DNA from: Companilactobacillus kimchiensis
Lineage (GTDB): Bacteria > Bacillota > Bacilli > Lactobacillales > Lactobacillaceae
NCBI RefSeq assembly: GCF_001438805.1
Contig: NZ_JQCF01000010.1
Location: 21,024-85,023, forward strand
Length of the DNA: 64,000 nucleotides
Direction of reading: 5' to 3'
Shown here: in pieces, positions 26,546-34,813 of the stretch
Numbering within the stretch: the first letter of the stretch is position 1
How the letters are laid out: each line of letters begins with the position of its first letter
The notes under the pieces: generated by a model
Database searches by the model: none
Seen by the model: the letters and a program-made list of their open reading frames with translations, nothing else
What the model was told of the DNA's origin: nothing
Made by a program: the position numbers and the translations under genes

Positions 26546-26997
26546 TAATATATCCGCTTATTACCTTTCTTAACATATTCCCAGTTCTCAGAAATATTAC
26601 CTTCAACCGTCTCCAACAATTTAAAAATTTGTTTTCGTTCGGCCGACGATAATCCCTTAAGGGCAATTTCATTTGAAAAATGTTCTTCTCGGTCAAGAAT
26701 CGGATAAACTTTTTTACCTTTTTCAGTTACAAATAATTTCTTTTCTTTTTTATTATCCTGTGACTGTTTCCTGACAATAAACTCATTATTCTCTAACTTT
26801 TTGATGGCCCGAGCTGCCGTGGTACGATCAACTTTGATCATTTCAGCGACTTTCTCTTGAATAATTCCAGGATGCTCGTAAATTCTAGCCAAATAAATAT
26901 ACTGTCCCTTAGTTAAATCGTATTGCTTAAATTCAATATTACTGATTGAATCCAATGAACGTGCGATTACTCCAATTGATCTCAAAATATCTGCCAC
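26545..26997 (-). CDS. MarR family transcriptional regulator
   Basis: This is a 150-residue winged-helix repressor. I choose the GTG at 26997, seven bases after GAGAGG, because the ATG at 27003 is too close to that site. The helix-turn-helix is around IIQEKVAEMIKVDRTTAARA with the wing KKLFVTEKG. It leads the marR-paiA-B3/B4 operon and has a perfect inverted repeat over its own promoter, so autorepression is likely. The ligand may be a polyamine or a related amphiphile. Confidence 0.85.
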   Translation of the reverse strand: MADILRSIGVIARSLDSISNIEFKQYDLTKGQYIYLARIYEHPGIIQEKVAEMIKVDRTTAARAIKKLENNEFIVRKQSQDNKKEKKLFVTEKGKKVYPILDREEHFSNEIALKGLSSAERKQIFKLLETVEGNISENWEYVKKGNKRIY

Positions 26998-27025
26998 AAA
27001 CATGCCTCTCTTTCGAACAAAAATT

Positions 27026-27060
27026 ATTGTACAACCATTTTGTTGTAATTGCAACAAAAT
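27026..27060 (-). promoter_or_regulatory. Promoter and MarR operator of the marR-paiA-B3/B4 operon
   Basis: On the minus strand -35 TTGCAA (27049-27054) and -10 TACAAT (27026-27031) are 17 bases apart. A perfect inverted repeat, ATTTTGTTG-N6-CAACAAAAT (27037-27060), covers the -35 box and part of the spacer. It is the right size and place for a MarR dimer. Confidence 0.7.
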
Positions 27061-27067
27061 GTATAAT

Positions 27068-27097
27068 AAAAAAAGTGACAATCAATAAATTGCCACT
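27068..27097 (-). terminator. Terminator of the immunity-like gene
   Basis: Minus-strand AGTGGCAAT pairs with ATTGTCACT (27089-27097 with 27074-27082; one G-U pair) and is followed by seven T. It separates the immunity-like gene from the marR promoter. Confidence 0.8.
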
Positions 27098-27116
27098 CTA
27101 AATTAATATTCAATTT

Positions 27117-27392
27117 TTAATTAATGGCATAGCCAACATTGTGAGCAAATTGATCAATCGATTCTTTATATTCTGTACCGTTAGTTAACTTTGTAAGAAC
27201 ATCTTGAACCTTACGATCATCACGCAATCTACCAAATAGATATTGGAATGAATAATTCTTATTTAGTAAATTATATGTCTTTAAAACAAAATCTTTAGCA
27301 TAATCCTCTTTATCTAAATCTTTTGCCTTATTAATATCGGTATATAGCTCCGATAGAATTCTCTTTGCTTCAGTATTGTCATTTAGTTTCAT
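27117..27392 (-). CDS. Bacteriocin immunity protein-like (enterocin A immunity family)
   Basis: This is a 91-residue charged helical protein with patterns such as KRILSELYTDI and LLNKNYSFQYLFGRLRDD, and its size fits the four-helix enterocin A immunity family. No signal peptide or membrane helix is seen, as expected for these cytoplasmic proteins. There is no bacteriocin gene near it, so it is an orphan. It has its own promoter, a cre-like site and its own terminator. The family call comes from pattern and size only. Confidence 0.55.
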   Translation of the reverse strand: MKLNDNTEAKRILSELYTDINKAKDLDKEDYAKDFVLKTYNLLNKNYSFQYLFGRLRDDRKVQDVLTKLTNGTEYKESIDQFAHNVGYAIN

Positions 27393-27445
27393 CAATACAC
27401 ACCACCTAATTAAGTATTAAGACTCCACGTAATAATAAGCGCCTA

Positions 27446-27503
27446 TGAAAGCGTTTACTATATTCCGTGTTTCTATTATATAACTAATAGGAGAAAATTT
27501 CAC
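27446..27503 (-). promoter_or_regulatory. Promoter with a CcpA-like cre site before the immunity-like gene
   Basis: On the minus strand -35 GTGAAA (27498-27503) and -10 TATAAT (27475-27480) are 17 bases apart. Just downstream lies AGTAAACGCTTTCA (27446-27459), one base off a typical cre. A cre directly after the -10 box normally means repression by CcpA. Confidence 0.6.
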
Positions 27504-27525
27504 TTAAATGCCAAATATCTATAAA

Positions 27526-28221
27526 TTAATTATTTGTTGTTTTAAAATTATGTTTTAATCCTGGCCAAACCCATTTATCGGCACTAGCTATCAAAATTCC
27601 ATTAAAGATAAATGAGAACAAAGTTCCAATGTTAACCGAATACACCCCTTTGATAGCAACTCCAGCCACAATGATAATGATAATTGGAGGGACGAAGTCA
27701 ATGATCTGAGCAGCGGTCGAATTACCCTTCAAATATAAAAATCTTAGAATATTAGTCGTGTCGTCATTAGGATGCATCACAATATTAGCCCGCTGATACA
27801 AAGAAATAGCTATACAAAAGAAGACTACTCCTAAGCACGATAAAATAGCTCTTAAAAATATTGAAAGATTGGGTACACCCACTCGATTTAATAAACTCGT
27901 AAAGATATTTACGAAATAACTGAAAAAAAGAACGTATAGAATTTCACCAATCAATCGTTTTCCATCAAATCGTTTAATCAAAAACTGATTAGTGATGGCA
28001 TTAATTACTCCCATAGTAAACAGTAGTAAACCAGTATTCCAAGCAAACCAATGATTCATATTCACTGCAGCGGCCGTCCATAGGCCACTACCCATATCAG
28101 CTGAAATACATAATCCATTACCGAATGCGTTTAGAATCAATCCTGAAACTAACCCAATGATTCTCGTTTGTATCGAATTTTTGATACTATCACTCCTCAC
28201 AATATGTTGATTATGGTACAA
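27526..28221 (-). CDS. YczE/YyaS/YitT-type membrane protein
   Basis: This is an integral membrane protein of about 230 residues with five or six helices, like the YczE/YyaS group (LVSGLILNAFGNGLCISADMG, VMHPNDDTTNILR). Its role is unknown. The start is unclear: the frame stays open to a TTG at 28242 inside the preceding terminator; I use the TTG at 28221. A strong GAGGAG lies seven bases before an ATC codon at 28185, from which the protein would read IKNSIQTRI, so the true start may be non-canonical. Confidence 0.65.
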   Translation of the reverse strand: MYHNQHIVRSDSIKNSIQTRIIGLVSGLILNAFGNGLCISADMGSGLWTAAAVNMNHWFAWNTGLLLFTMGVINAITNQFLIKRFDGKRLIGEILYVLFFSYFVNIFTSLLNRVGVPNLSIFLRAILSCLGVVFFCIAISLYQRANIVMHPNDDTTNILRFLYLKGNSTAAQIIDFVPPIIIIIVAGVAIKGVYSVNIGTLFSFIFNGILIASADKWVWPGLKHNFKTTNN

Positions 28222-28240
28222 CACATTGACCTTTGGACAC

Positions 28241-28270
28241 AAAAAAAGTTGAGAAATAATCTCAACTTTT
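28241..28270 (-). terminator. Terminator of the osmolyte/bile ABC operon
   Basis: AAAAGTTGAGA (28244-28254) pairs with TCTCAACTTTT (28260-28270) around a 5-base loop, followed on the minus strand by T residues. It starts right after the stop of the fusion gene. Confidence 0.85.
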
Positions 28271-29790
28271 TACTTTAATAAATTATGACTGACTAGATAT
28301 TCATGAGCTACTTTTGAAGCCTTCTCATGTTTTACAGTTACTAAATAATTCATTTTTTGCATATCAGTAGCACTGATTTTTCCAGATAGTTTATTCAAAG
28401 TCTTCTTAATTTCAGGATACTTTGTAGCAAATTTTTCTGTCATCAAAGGTGCCCCCTGATATGGTGGAAAATAATTCTTATCGTCTTTTAAAACTACCAA
28501 ATTGTATTCTTTGATTTCTGGGTCCGTCGTATAACCGTCGACTAAGTTAACTTTATCATTAGCAATTGCCTTATAACGAATCGATGGTTCCATTGTTTTA
28601 ACGCTGGCAATATCTAAGTTATAGGATTTTTTAACTCCAGGAAAACCAGCTGGTTGCTGATAAAAATCAGGATCGAAACCAGCATGTAATTGGCCCTCAA
28701 TTTTAACTAAATCACTGATGGTCTTTAAATTATATTTCTTAGCAAAACTCTTTTTAACTGCTAAATCATAACCATTTTGATATTCCATTGGTTGCAAATA
28801 AGTCATCTGAGCTTGTTCTTTTAATAATTTTTGAGCCAAAAGATAAGTTTTTTCAGGATCATGCCCTATCTGTTGCTTATTTTTCACTAAAGTTTGTAAG
28901 ACCGTTCCCGTAAATTCTGGATAAATATCCACTGAACCCGTCTGCAAGGCTTTATAAAGAAATGAAGTACCACCAAAATTTGGTTTTAAAGAAACCTTCA
29001 TATTAGGATGATCCTGTTCAATTAAATCCTTATACATATTGATTAAAATTTCTGGTTCGCCACCCATTTTACCGGCAATGGTAATATTAACATCAGGTCT
29101 AGCAATACTACGATACCCAGCATATCCACCAAATAAAACAATCATTGTGGTAACCAAAATACCTATTTTCTTCAAGGAAAGTCTGGAAATGATTTTGATC
29201 AAAAAACTAAAGATCAAAGTCAAAATAGCTGAAAGTACTGCACCAATGAGCAAAAGAGCATTGTTATTGGTTTCAATTCCCAAAAGAATATAGGTACCTA
29301 GACCACCAGCACCAATTAATGCTGCTAAAGTAGCAGTCCCAATGATCATGACCATAGCAATTCTAATGCCGGAAATAATCATCGGCATTGCTAATGGTAT
29401 TTGAAATTTAAGTAATTTCTTAGTTCTAGACAATCCAAAAGCCTCAGCAGCTTCCTCCAAATTAGGATCAATAGTTGTTAGTCCTGAATAAGTATTTTGA
29501 AAAATTGGCATCACCGCATAAATAACTAATGCGATAACTGAAGGAATTGTCCCAATTCCTACGAAAGGAATTAGGATACCCAATAAAGCCAAACTAGGAA
29601 TTGTTTGTAAAATACTGGTTATTTGTAAAATAACTTCGGCAGTTTTTTTATGTGTCATTAGAATAATTGCTAAAGGAATTGCAATTAGTGCCGCAATAAA
29701 TAATGAAATCAATGATATTGAAATATGTTGACCCAACGCCTCCATGATACCGCCACTCTGAGTTTGTAAAATATGAATTACTGCATTCAC
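28270..29790 (-). CDS. Osmoprotectant-type ABC transporter, permease-binding protein fusion
   Basis: This is a 506-residue fusion. Residues 1-210 form a six-helix permease with the EAA-like loop (NLEEAAEAFGLSRTKKLLKF). Residues about 225-506 form an extracellular quaternary-amine-binding domain (GKMGGEPEILINMYKDLIEQ at its start). Such fusions occur in OpuB/OpuC-type systems and in Listeria BilEB. The start is a GTG sharing one base with the stop of the ATPase gene (TAGTG). It should import betaine, carnitine or choline, or, as with BilE, help exclude bile. Confidence 0.85.
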   Translation of the reverse strand: MNAVIHILQTQSGGIMEALGQHISISLISLFIAALIAIPLAIILMTHKKTAEVILQITSILQTIPSLALLGILIPFVGIGTIPSVIALVIYAVMPIFQNTYSGLTTIDPNLEEAAEAFGLSRTKKLLKFQIPLAMPMIISGIRIAMVMIIGTATLAALIGAGGLGTYILLGIETNNNALLLIGAVLSAILTLIFSFLIKIISRLSLKKIGILVTTMIVLFGGYAGYRSIARPDVNITIAGKMGGEPEILINMYKDLIEQDHPNMKVSLKPNFGGTSFLYKALQTGSVDIYPEFTGTVLQTLVKNKQQIGHDPEKTYLLAQKLLKEQAQMTYLQPMEYQNGYDLAVKKSFAKKYNLKTISDLVKIEGQLHAGFDPDFYQQPAGFPGVKKSYNLDIASVKTMEPSIRYKAIANDKVNLVDGYTTDPEIKEYNLVVLKDDKNYFPPYQGAPLMTEKFATKYPEIKKTLNKLSGKISATDMQKMNYLVTVKHEKASKVAHEYLVSHNLLK

Positions 29791-30728
29791 TATTTCTCAC
29801 CTTCCTTAGCTAAAAAGTCTAATAGATCGGCAGTAGTAATTTTACAACTCGTATTATCATTATCAAAAATGACGATCCCACTATTATCTTTTAATTCTGT
29901 TGCCAAACGATTAATTGAATCCTGTTTTAATAATGTTGAATTTATTTCAGATTGGGTTCCCTGACCCAAACCAGAATCCAACAATTCACCGACTGTTGCT
30001 TGGCCAGTCTTTTCCAATTGAAAGAATCCCTTAACGAAATCATTTTTAGGATGGTTCAAAATATCATCCCGATTACCAATTTGTTCCAAATGTCCTTTGC
30101 TTAAAACGGCAATCGTATTACCTAAACGAACTGCCTCATGCATGTCATGTGTGACAAAGATAAAAGTGATCTTTAATTCACGATGCAACTTTAAAACCAA
30201 ATCCTGTAATTGAGTTCGTGAAATTGGATCCAGAGCACTGAAGGGTTCATCCATCAATACCATTTTAGGACTCGTTGCTAATGCCCGAATGATACCAACT
30301 CGCTGCTGCTCCCCTCCAGATAATTCATTAGGAAAACGTTTCGCATACTCTTCTGGTTTTAAACCAACCTTATTCAATAAATCCCAAGCAACACGCTTTC
30401 TTTTTTCTCTAGGCCAATGTAATGATTCTGGTTGAATGGTAATATTTTCTTCAATCGTCAAATTAGGAAATAAAGCAATATTTTGTAAAACATAGCCCAT
30501 ATTGAGACGCATTTCTTGAAGATCATATGTGGCAATATCCTTATTATCAATTAATATTTGTCCAGAAGTTGGTTTGATCAGACGATTGATCATCTTTAAG
30601 GTCGTCGTTTTTCCACTACCACTTGTTCCAACCATCACAAAAAAATCTCCATCTTGAATTTCTAAATTCAAATCCTCTATGGCTGGATTATCCTCATATT
30701 GTTTATATACGTGTTCAAACTTTATCAT
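29790..30728 (-). CDS. Osmoprotectant-type ABC transporter ATP-binding protein
   Basis: This is a 312-residue ATPase with Walker A GTSGSGKTT, Q-loop MGYVLQNIALFP, signature LSGGEQQRVG, Walker B MVLMDEPFSALD and an H-loop HDMHEA. It belongs to the OpuCA/BilEA group. The C-terminus holds only about one CBS half-unit (residues 265-312), where longer relatives have two CBS domains that sense ionic strength. It is first in the operon, divergent from an Rrf2 regulator. Confidence 0.85.
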   Translation of the reverse strand: MIKFEHVYKQYEDNPAIEDLNLEIQDGDFFVMVGTSGSGKTTTLKMINRLIKPTSGQILIDNKDIATYDLQEMRLNMGYVLQNIALFPNLTIEENITIQPESLHWPREKRKRVAWDLLNKVGLKPEEYAKRFPNELSGGEQQRVGIIRALATSPKMVLMDEPFSALDPISRTQLQDLVLKLHRELKITFIFVTHDMHEAVRLGNTIAVLSKGHLEQIGNRDDILNHPKNDFVKGFFQLEKTGQATVGELLDSGLGQGTQSEINSTLLKQDSINRLATELKDNSGIVIFDNDNTSCKITTADLLDFLAKEGEK

Positions 30729-30901
30729 AACAAATCTCTTTCGTGTAACTTTTTAAGTAACAAGAATACTCAAAGAATAATATATGATAATTCGAAATAA
30801 CTGTCAAACGAAACGCACATTATCAATTGATTGACTAATTTGACAAATCATTCTATGATAATACTTGTAAAATCAAAAGTTACATATGAGGTAAAATATA
30901 C

Positions 30902-31348
30902 ATGAGAGTATCAACACGTTTTAGTGATTCCATTCATATCTTAGCTTTCATAGATATCTATGATCAAAAAAAACTTTCGAGTGAAATAATTGCTAGTAGT
31001 ATTGAAACATCCCCGGTTGTTGTTCGACGACTAATGGGAGTTTTACGAGAAAATAATTTAATTGCCACTAAAAAAGGCACTGCTGAACCCAGATTATCCA
31101 AAAGTCCGAAAGATATCACGTTGTTAGACGTATATTTGGCCGTTGAAGGTGATAAACAGTTGTTTACTCTGGACACCAGTACCAATCCAGATTGCATCGT
31201 CGGTGGTAATATACAAAAAGTTTTAGGCGCATATTATGAGGATGCTAAAATGGCCGCCTTACGAAAATTTAATAATATTTCGTTACAAGATGTTATTGAA
31301 ACTATCTTAGTTGAGCAAAAAGCAAAAGAACATCGTATTAATAATTAA
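30902..31348 (+). CDS. Rrf2 family transcriptional regulator
   Basis: This is a 148-residue winged-helix regulator of the Rrf2 family (MRVSTRFSDSIHILAFIDIY, then SSIETSPVVVRRLMGVLREN). It has one Cys (NPDCIVG) and lacks the three-cysteine cluster of IscR/NsrR, so it resembles the cluster-free YwnA/CymR-type members. It is divergent from the osmolyte/bile ABC operon with about 170 bases between them and may control that operon. Confidence 0.85.
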   Translation: MRVSTRFSDSIHILAFIDIYDQKKLSSEIIASSIETSPVVVRRLMGVLRENNLIATKKGTAEPRLSKSPKDITLLDVYLAVEGDKQLFTLDTSTNPDCIVGGNIQKVLGAYYEDAKMAALRKFNNISLQDVIETILVEQKAKEHRINN

Positions 31349-31373
31349 ATTTGACGATTGTGACAAACCATCA

Positions 31374-31417
31374 AAAAAACTGTATTAACCGGAAAATTCC
31401 AGTTAATACAGTTTTTT
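31374..31417. terminator. Bidirectional terminator between the Rrf2 gene and the NmrA-like gene
   Basis: AAAACTGTATTAAC (31376-31389) pairs with GTTAATACAGTTTT (31402-31415), with A/T runs on both sides. The right arm shares a 12-base core with the terminator at 40.5 kb. Confidence 0.9.
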
Positions 31418-32276
31418 ATTTTTTATAATTTTTTATTAAAAACTCTTTTAGCCCTGTGGCAGGACGTCCCATTATCTTTTGATAATCATCACTGACAACA
31501 TTCAAAAGTCCACGTCCACCAGCATCATACATTGAGGACAACATATGACCTTCGTTACCATCATTGTAGATCTCACCGAATTCATTCAAACTGACTGGTT
31601 GATATCCAATTGGTGATCCAGCAACTTCACTTAAAACTTCAGCCAATTGAGGCATTGTATAATTTCTTGATTGCGTTAATGTATAAATTCGCCCATTTTC
31701 TAATAGCTCTGGTGTCGCTGCAACCTTCGCAAAGGCTTCTGAACTATCATTCAAACTAATAAATGATAAAGCCTGATCATTCATCGGATAAATCACATTT
31801 TTTCTTTCAATTAATTCTGGCAAATATGGCACTAATGGATCAGCGTACAAACCATTTCTAACAATAGTATAAGGTATACCTGATGAAGCCAATCTTCTAG
31901 GTAAATAACCATAAAATGCTGACAAGTCAAACGGATTATTGGCTTGATCGGCAATAAATCCCATTGCAAGAATATGACCTAAGTTAGCCTTTTGAGCAGC
32001 CTGAACGACATTCTCCAATTCAGTGACCCGACTAAAACTGTCATGACTCTTGCTAGGAACATAAATCAGAACATCCTTATCCTGAAAAGCCTTGATCAAA
32101 CTATCTTCTTGAAGAAAGTCGATTGGCACAACGCCAGCTCCAGTATCTGAAATGTGTTTTGCCTTAGCAACCGTATGAACTCCAGCAGTTACATCCGTAC
32201 TAGGAACCAATTTCAATAATTCTTTAAATATTTGGCTACCTAAATGACCTGTAGCACCCGTAATAATATACTTCAT
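31416..32276 (-). CDS. NmrA-like NAD(P)H-binding oxidoreductase
   Basis: This is a 286-residue atypical SDR with the nucleotide motif GATGHLG at residues 7-13 and no clear YxxxK active site. The closest description is the NmrA/QOR2 group, which acts as quinone reductase or redox sensor. It starts at an ATG at 32276 after AGGAGGT. It stands alone and faces the B3/B4 copy 2 gene across about 150 bases. Confidence 0.8.
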   Translation of the reverse strand: MKYIITGATGHLGSQIFKELLKLVPSTDVTAGVHTVAKAKHISDTGAGVVPIDFLQEDSLIKAFQDKDVLIYVPSKSHDSFSRVTELENVVQAAQKANLGHILAMGFIADQANNPFDLSAFYGYLPRRLASSGIPYTIVRNGLYADPLVPYLPELIERKNVIYPMNDQALSFISLNDSSEAFAKVAATPELLENGRIYTLTQSRNYTMPQLAEVLSEVAGSPIGYQPVSLNEFGEIYNDGNEGHMLSSMYDAGGRGLLNVVSDDYQKIMGRPATGLKEFLIKNYKK

Positions 32277-32423
32277 TATTTGACTACCTCCTGATTACGT
32301 TATACATGTTACTGTGATAGTTACAAGTAGTCAAATGATTTATCTTTTGAATTTAATATTTTTTAACAAATATATGGTAATAAATAATATAATAAATTTA
32401 AATAGCTTATTGGAGGGATTCTA

Positions 32424-33134
32424 ATGCAAAAAATTATCATTGATCAAGATTTTTGGGATATTTTTCCAGACGTGGAAATTGCTGTAATGACCGCACACAA
32501 CATCAATAATAAAGATGATTCTGATGTACCAACTGATCTTATCCAAAATGCCAATGAGATTGCTAAAAAATGGGTTCCTGACGACCCGATCAGTGCCAAT
32601 CCTGTTGTGAAAGCCTGGCGAGATGCCTATCGAAAGTTTAAAACTAAGAAAGGTGCCCGTAATGCTGTTGAGAATCTTCTCAAACGTGCTAAAAACAACA
32701 AGGGCGTTGGCAACATTAATCCCATCGTTGATGTCTACAACTCCGTTTCACTAGAATACGCCTTTCCCATTGCGGCTGAAGATCTGGATAAAATTGTTGG
32801 TGACGTTCATTTGACGGTCGCAAAGGGTGGGGAAAACTTCACTCCTATCGGTGAGGATGAAGCTGAAGAAGCTTTACCAGGCGAAGTAGTCTACCGTGAT
32901 AATCAGGATATTATCTCACGTTGTTGGGCTTGGCGAGACAGTGCTCGAGTTGCTGACACTGATGACACCAAAAATCTACTCTTCTATATGGAAAATATTC
33001 AACCAGATCGAAAATCTGATCATTTAAAGGCCGCAGATGCTCTAAAAAATCGCTTCCATGACTACTTAAAAATCGATATCAATGACGTTACTATTTTGAA
33101 TAAAGCTCACCCTGAATTCATCTTTGCTCAATAA
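32424..33134 (+). CDS. B3/B4 tRNA-binding domain protein (copy 2)
   Basis: This is a 236-residue single-domain B3/B4 protein, paralogous to the one at 25.3 kb: both open with VDNKFWELFP / IDQDFWDIFP and share W-R-x-A-x-R-x-F-K-T-K-K-G, NPIVDVYNSVSLEY and EALPGEVVYRD. They differ in the C-terminal third. It has its own promoter region, an ATG after GGAGGG and a strong terminator, so it is regulated independently of copy 1. The likely role is trans-editing or a related tRNA/amino-acid function. Confidence 0.85.
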   Translation: MQKIIIDQDFWDIFPDVEIAVMTAHNINNKDDSDVPTDLIQNANEIAKKWVPDDPISANPVVKAWRDAYRKFKTKKGARNAVENLLKRAKNNKGVGNINPIVDVYNSVSLEYAFPIAAEDLDKIVGDVHLTVAKGGENFTPIGEDEAEEALPGEVVYRDNQDIISRCWAWRDSARVADTDDTKNLLFYMENIQPDRKSDHLKAADALKNRFHDYLKIDINDVTILNKAHPEFIFAQ

Positions 33135-33191
33135 AAGAGTTTCAATTTACACTTTTAAATTCTAGGCTTTAGCAAGATTTAAAAATATTAA

Positions 33192-33241
33192 AATAGCCCA
33201 AGAATAATTTCATTCAATTATTCTTGGGCTATTATTTTTTT
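33192..33241. terminator. Terminator after B3/B4 copy 2
   Basis: Eighteen-base arms (33192-33209 and 33216-33233) pair perfectly and are followed by a T run. It serves the plus-strand gene and possibly the converging operon. Confidence 0.9.
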
Positions 33242-33295
33242 ATAACCATAAACAAACGAGTCGTGCCCATTTTTTATGAACTTAAACTTTTTTTT

Positions 33296-33484
33296 TTACC
33301 ATTGTTCATGATTCCAAAGACGACCATCAACTTCGCCCTTTAATTGTTCAGTTCTTTTATTTTGTTCTTCTACAACCTTTTGCATCGCTACTAAGAAGGC
33401 TCGGTTTTCATAAGCTGTTTGTTGTTCCGATAATTTTTTAACCTGGTTACTTAACCAGATACCTGTTTCATCAACATTATCCAT
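33296..33484 (-). CDS. Small conserved-looking protein, predicted coiled coil
   Basis: This is a 62-residue soluble, charged protein, mostly helical (WLSNQVKKLSEQQTAYENRA and QKVVEEQNKRTEQLKG) with a coiled-coil character. Its ATG at 33484 is four bases after the stop of the flavodoxin-like gene, and GGGGAGGAAG inside that gene's end is a strong ribosome site. The tight coupling makes it a likely real gene. I do not recognise the family. Confidence 0.65.
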   Translation of the reverse strand: MDNVDETGIWLSNQVKKLSEQQTAYENRAFLVAMQKVVEEQNKRTEQLKGEVDGRLWNHEQW

Positions 33485-33488
33485 AAGT

Positions 33489-34181
33489 TTATTCTTCCTC
33501 CCCTTGTTTAATCAAACTGATGGTACTTTTCAACTGATCAACATCTTCTCGACGTTGAATAAAGGTATTCAAAACAGTTTCACATTCAGTACAGCTAGTG
33601 CCACTGAAATATTTCAAACGATCAGTGAACTCACGTTCAAACCAGGCCTGACGATTAGCCAACGTATCCGGATAAACCTGAGTCAAGTAGCGTTGATAGT
33701 CTATCAATGTTTGCATTTGTTTTTGATCATCCAAATATTGGAATTGCGAAATCACAAAAGTAGGTAAAATCTGCATTTTAGCCCGATCAGCGATTGCATG
33801 ATACGGAGCCATAATTTCATCGATAGTGATATTCTCACTGCCACCGCGTTGAAAATCTTTTGCTGGCATCCCTGTATTAACAACAATTCCAAACTCTTTA
33901 TCACCGAGATTATCATCCCCATCTCCGTAAATAAAATTACGAGTCAAAACTTTATCTTCCCAATTTTTCAAACCAGCCGGTGCCGCATACCAATATAATG
34001 GAAATTGAAAAATTATTCGATCAGCATCCATCAACAAAGCCTGTTCTTTATCAACATCAATTTCTTTCAAGTCTTCGACGTGATGCCATGTAACATCTTG
34101 TAATTTTGCACCCTGCATTAAAAATTGCTGCGTCTGTGAGGCATTTATTTCTGGATGTGAAACTACTATTAAAGTCTTCAA
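33489..34181 (-). CDS. NAD(P)H-dependent oxidoreductase, flavodoxin-like fold
   Basis: This is a 230-residue FMN protein of the MdaB/KefF-type family: LIVVSHPEINAS at the phosphate-binding loop, RIIFQFPLYWYAAPAGLKNW and TGMPAKDFQRGG. It should reduce quinones or similar compounds with NAD(P)H. I use the TTG at 34181, nine bases after GGAG; the ATG just before it is too close to the site. It leads a two-gene unit with the small coiled-coil protein. Confidence 0.8.
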   Translation of the reverse strand: MKTLIVVSHPEINASQTQQFLMQGAKLQDVTWHHVEDLKEIDVDKEQALLMDADRIIFQFPLYWYAAPAGLKNWEDKVLTRNFIYGDGDDNLGDKEFGIVVNTGMPAKDFQRGGSENITIDEIMAPYHAIADRAKMQILPTFVISQFQYLDDQKQMQTLIDYQRYLTQVYPDTLANRQAWFEREFTDRLKYFSGTSCTECETVLNTFIQRREDVDQLKSTISLIKQGEEE

Positions 34182-34316
34182 AATCAACATCTCCAATCAC
34201 TAATAGAATAGCAAAAATTCCCAAAGGATGACAGTTTCAACAATTTTTTGAAACAAACAAAACTACACAATGATATAATTTAAAAGATATATTAGAAACG
34301 TTTAAGGAGATAAATA

Positions 34317-34751
34317 ATGGAAAGATATTATATTGTTGATAGTTCTATTCTTCCTGAATCCTTTGATAAAGTTATAAAAGCGCGTAACTTACTTGAAACT
34401 AGAAAAGTTCATAATGTCAGTGAAGCCGTCAAGGAAGTTGGTATCAGTCGTGGTACCTATTATAAATATAAGGACTTAGTTTTTTTGCCTGACGAAGAAA
34501 TGACTGACCGAAAAGCCGTTATTTCAATGATGCTTCATCACCAACAAGGCATTCTTTCCAAAGTTCTCGTTGATATTTCTGAATCAAATGCCAGCATTTT
34601 AACGATCAACCAAAATATTCCAATTCACGGTATCGCTACAGTTGTTATCTCTTTGGATATTAGTCATCTTAATGGAACTATTGACGAACTCTTGGACAAA
34701 TTAAAATTATCCGATTCTGTCGATAATGTTCGCCTTATTTCCATCGAATAA
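34317..34751 (+). CDS. ACT domain protein, UPF0735/PheB-like
   Basis: This is a 144-residue protein with an N-terminal helix-turn-helix-like part (VSEAVKEVGISRGTYYKYKD) and a C-terminal ACT domain (QGILSKVLVDISESNASILT). This is the UPF0735/PheB design, probably sensing an amino acid. It starts at an ATG at 34317 after AAGGAG and is a single-gene unit. The role is not established; a link to phenylalanine or threonine metabolism is known only for relatives. Confidence 0.8.
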   Translation: MERYYIVDSSILPESFDKVIKARNLLETRKVHNVSEAVKEVGISRGTYYKYKDLVFLPDEEMTDRKAVISMMLHHQQGILSKVLVDISESNASILTINQNIPIHGIATVVISLDISHLNGTIDELLDKLKLSDSVDNVRLISIE

Positions 34752-34760
34752 TACTCTAAA

Positions 34761-34800
34761 AAACCTCCGAAATCATCTGATATGATTCGGAGATTTTTTT
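34761..34800. terminator. Bidirectional terminator between the ACT protein and a small membrane protein
   Basis: CTCCGAAATCAT (34765-34776) pairs with ATGATTCGGAG (34782-34792) with one bulge; A and T runs lie on both sides between converging genes. Confidence 0.8.
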
Positions 34801-34813
34801 ATATTCTATAATC

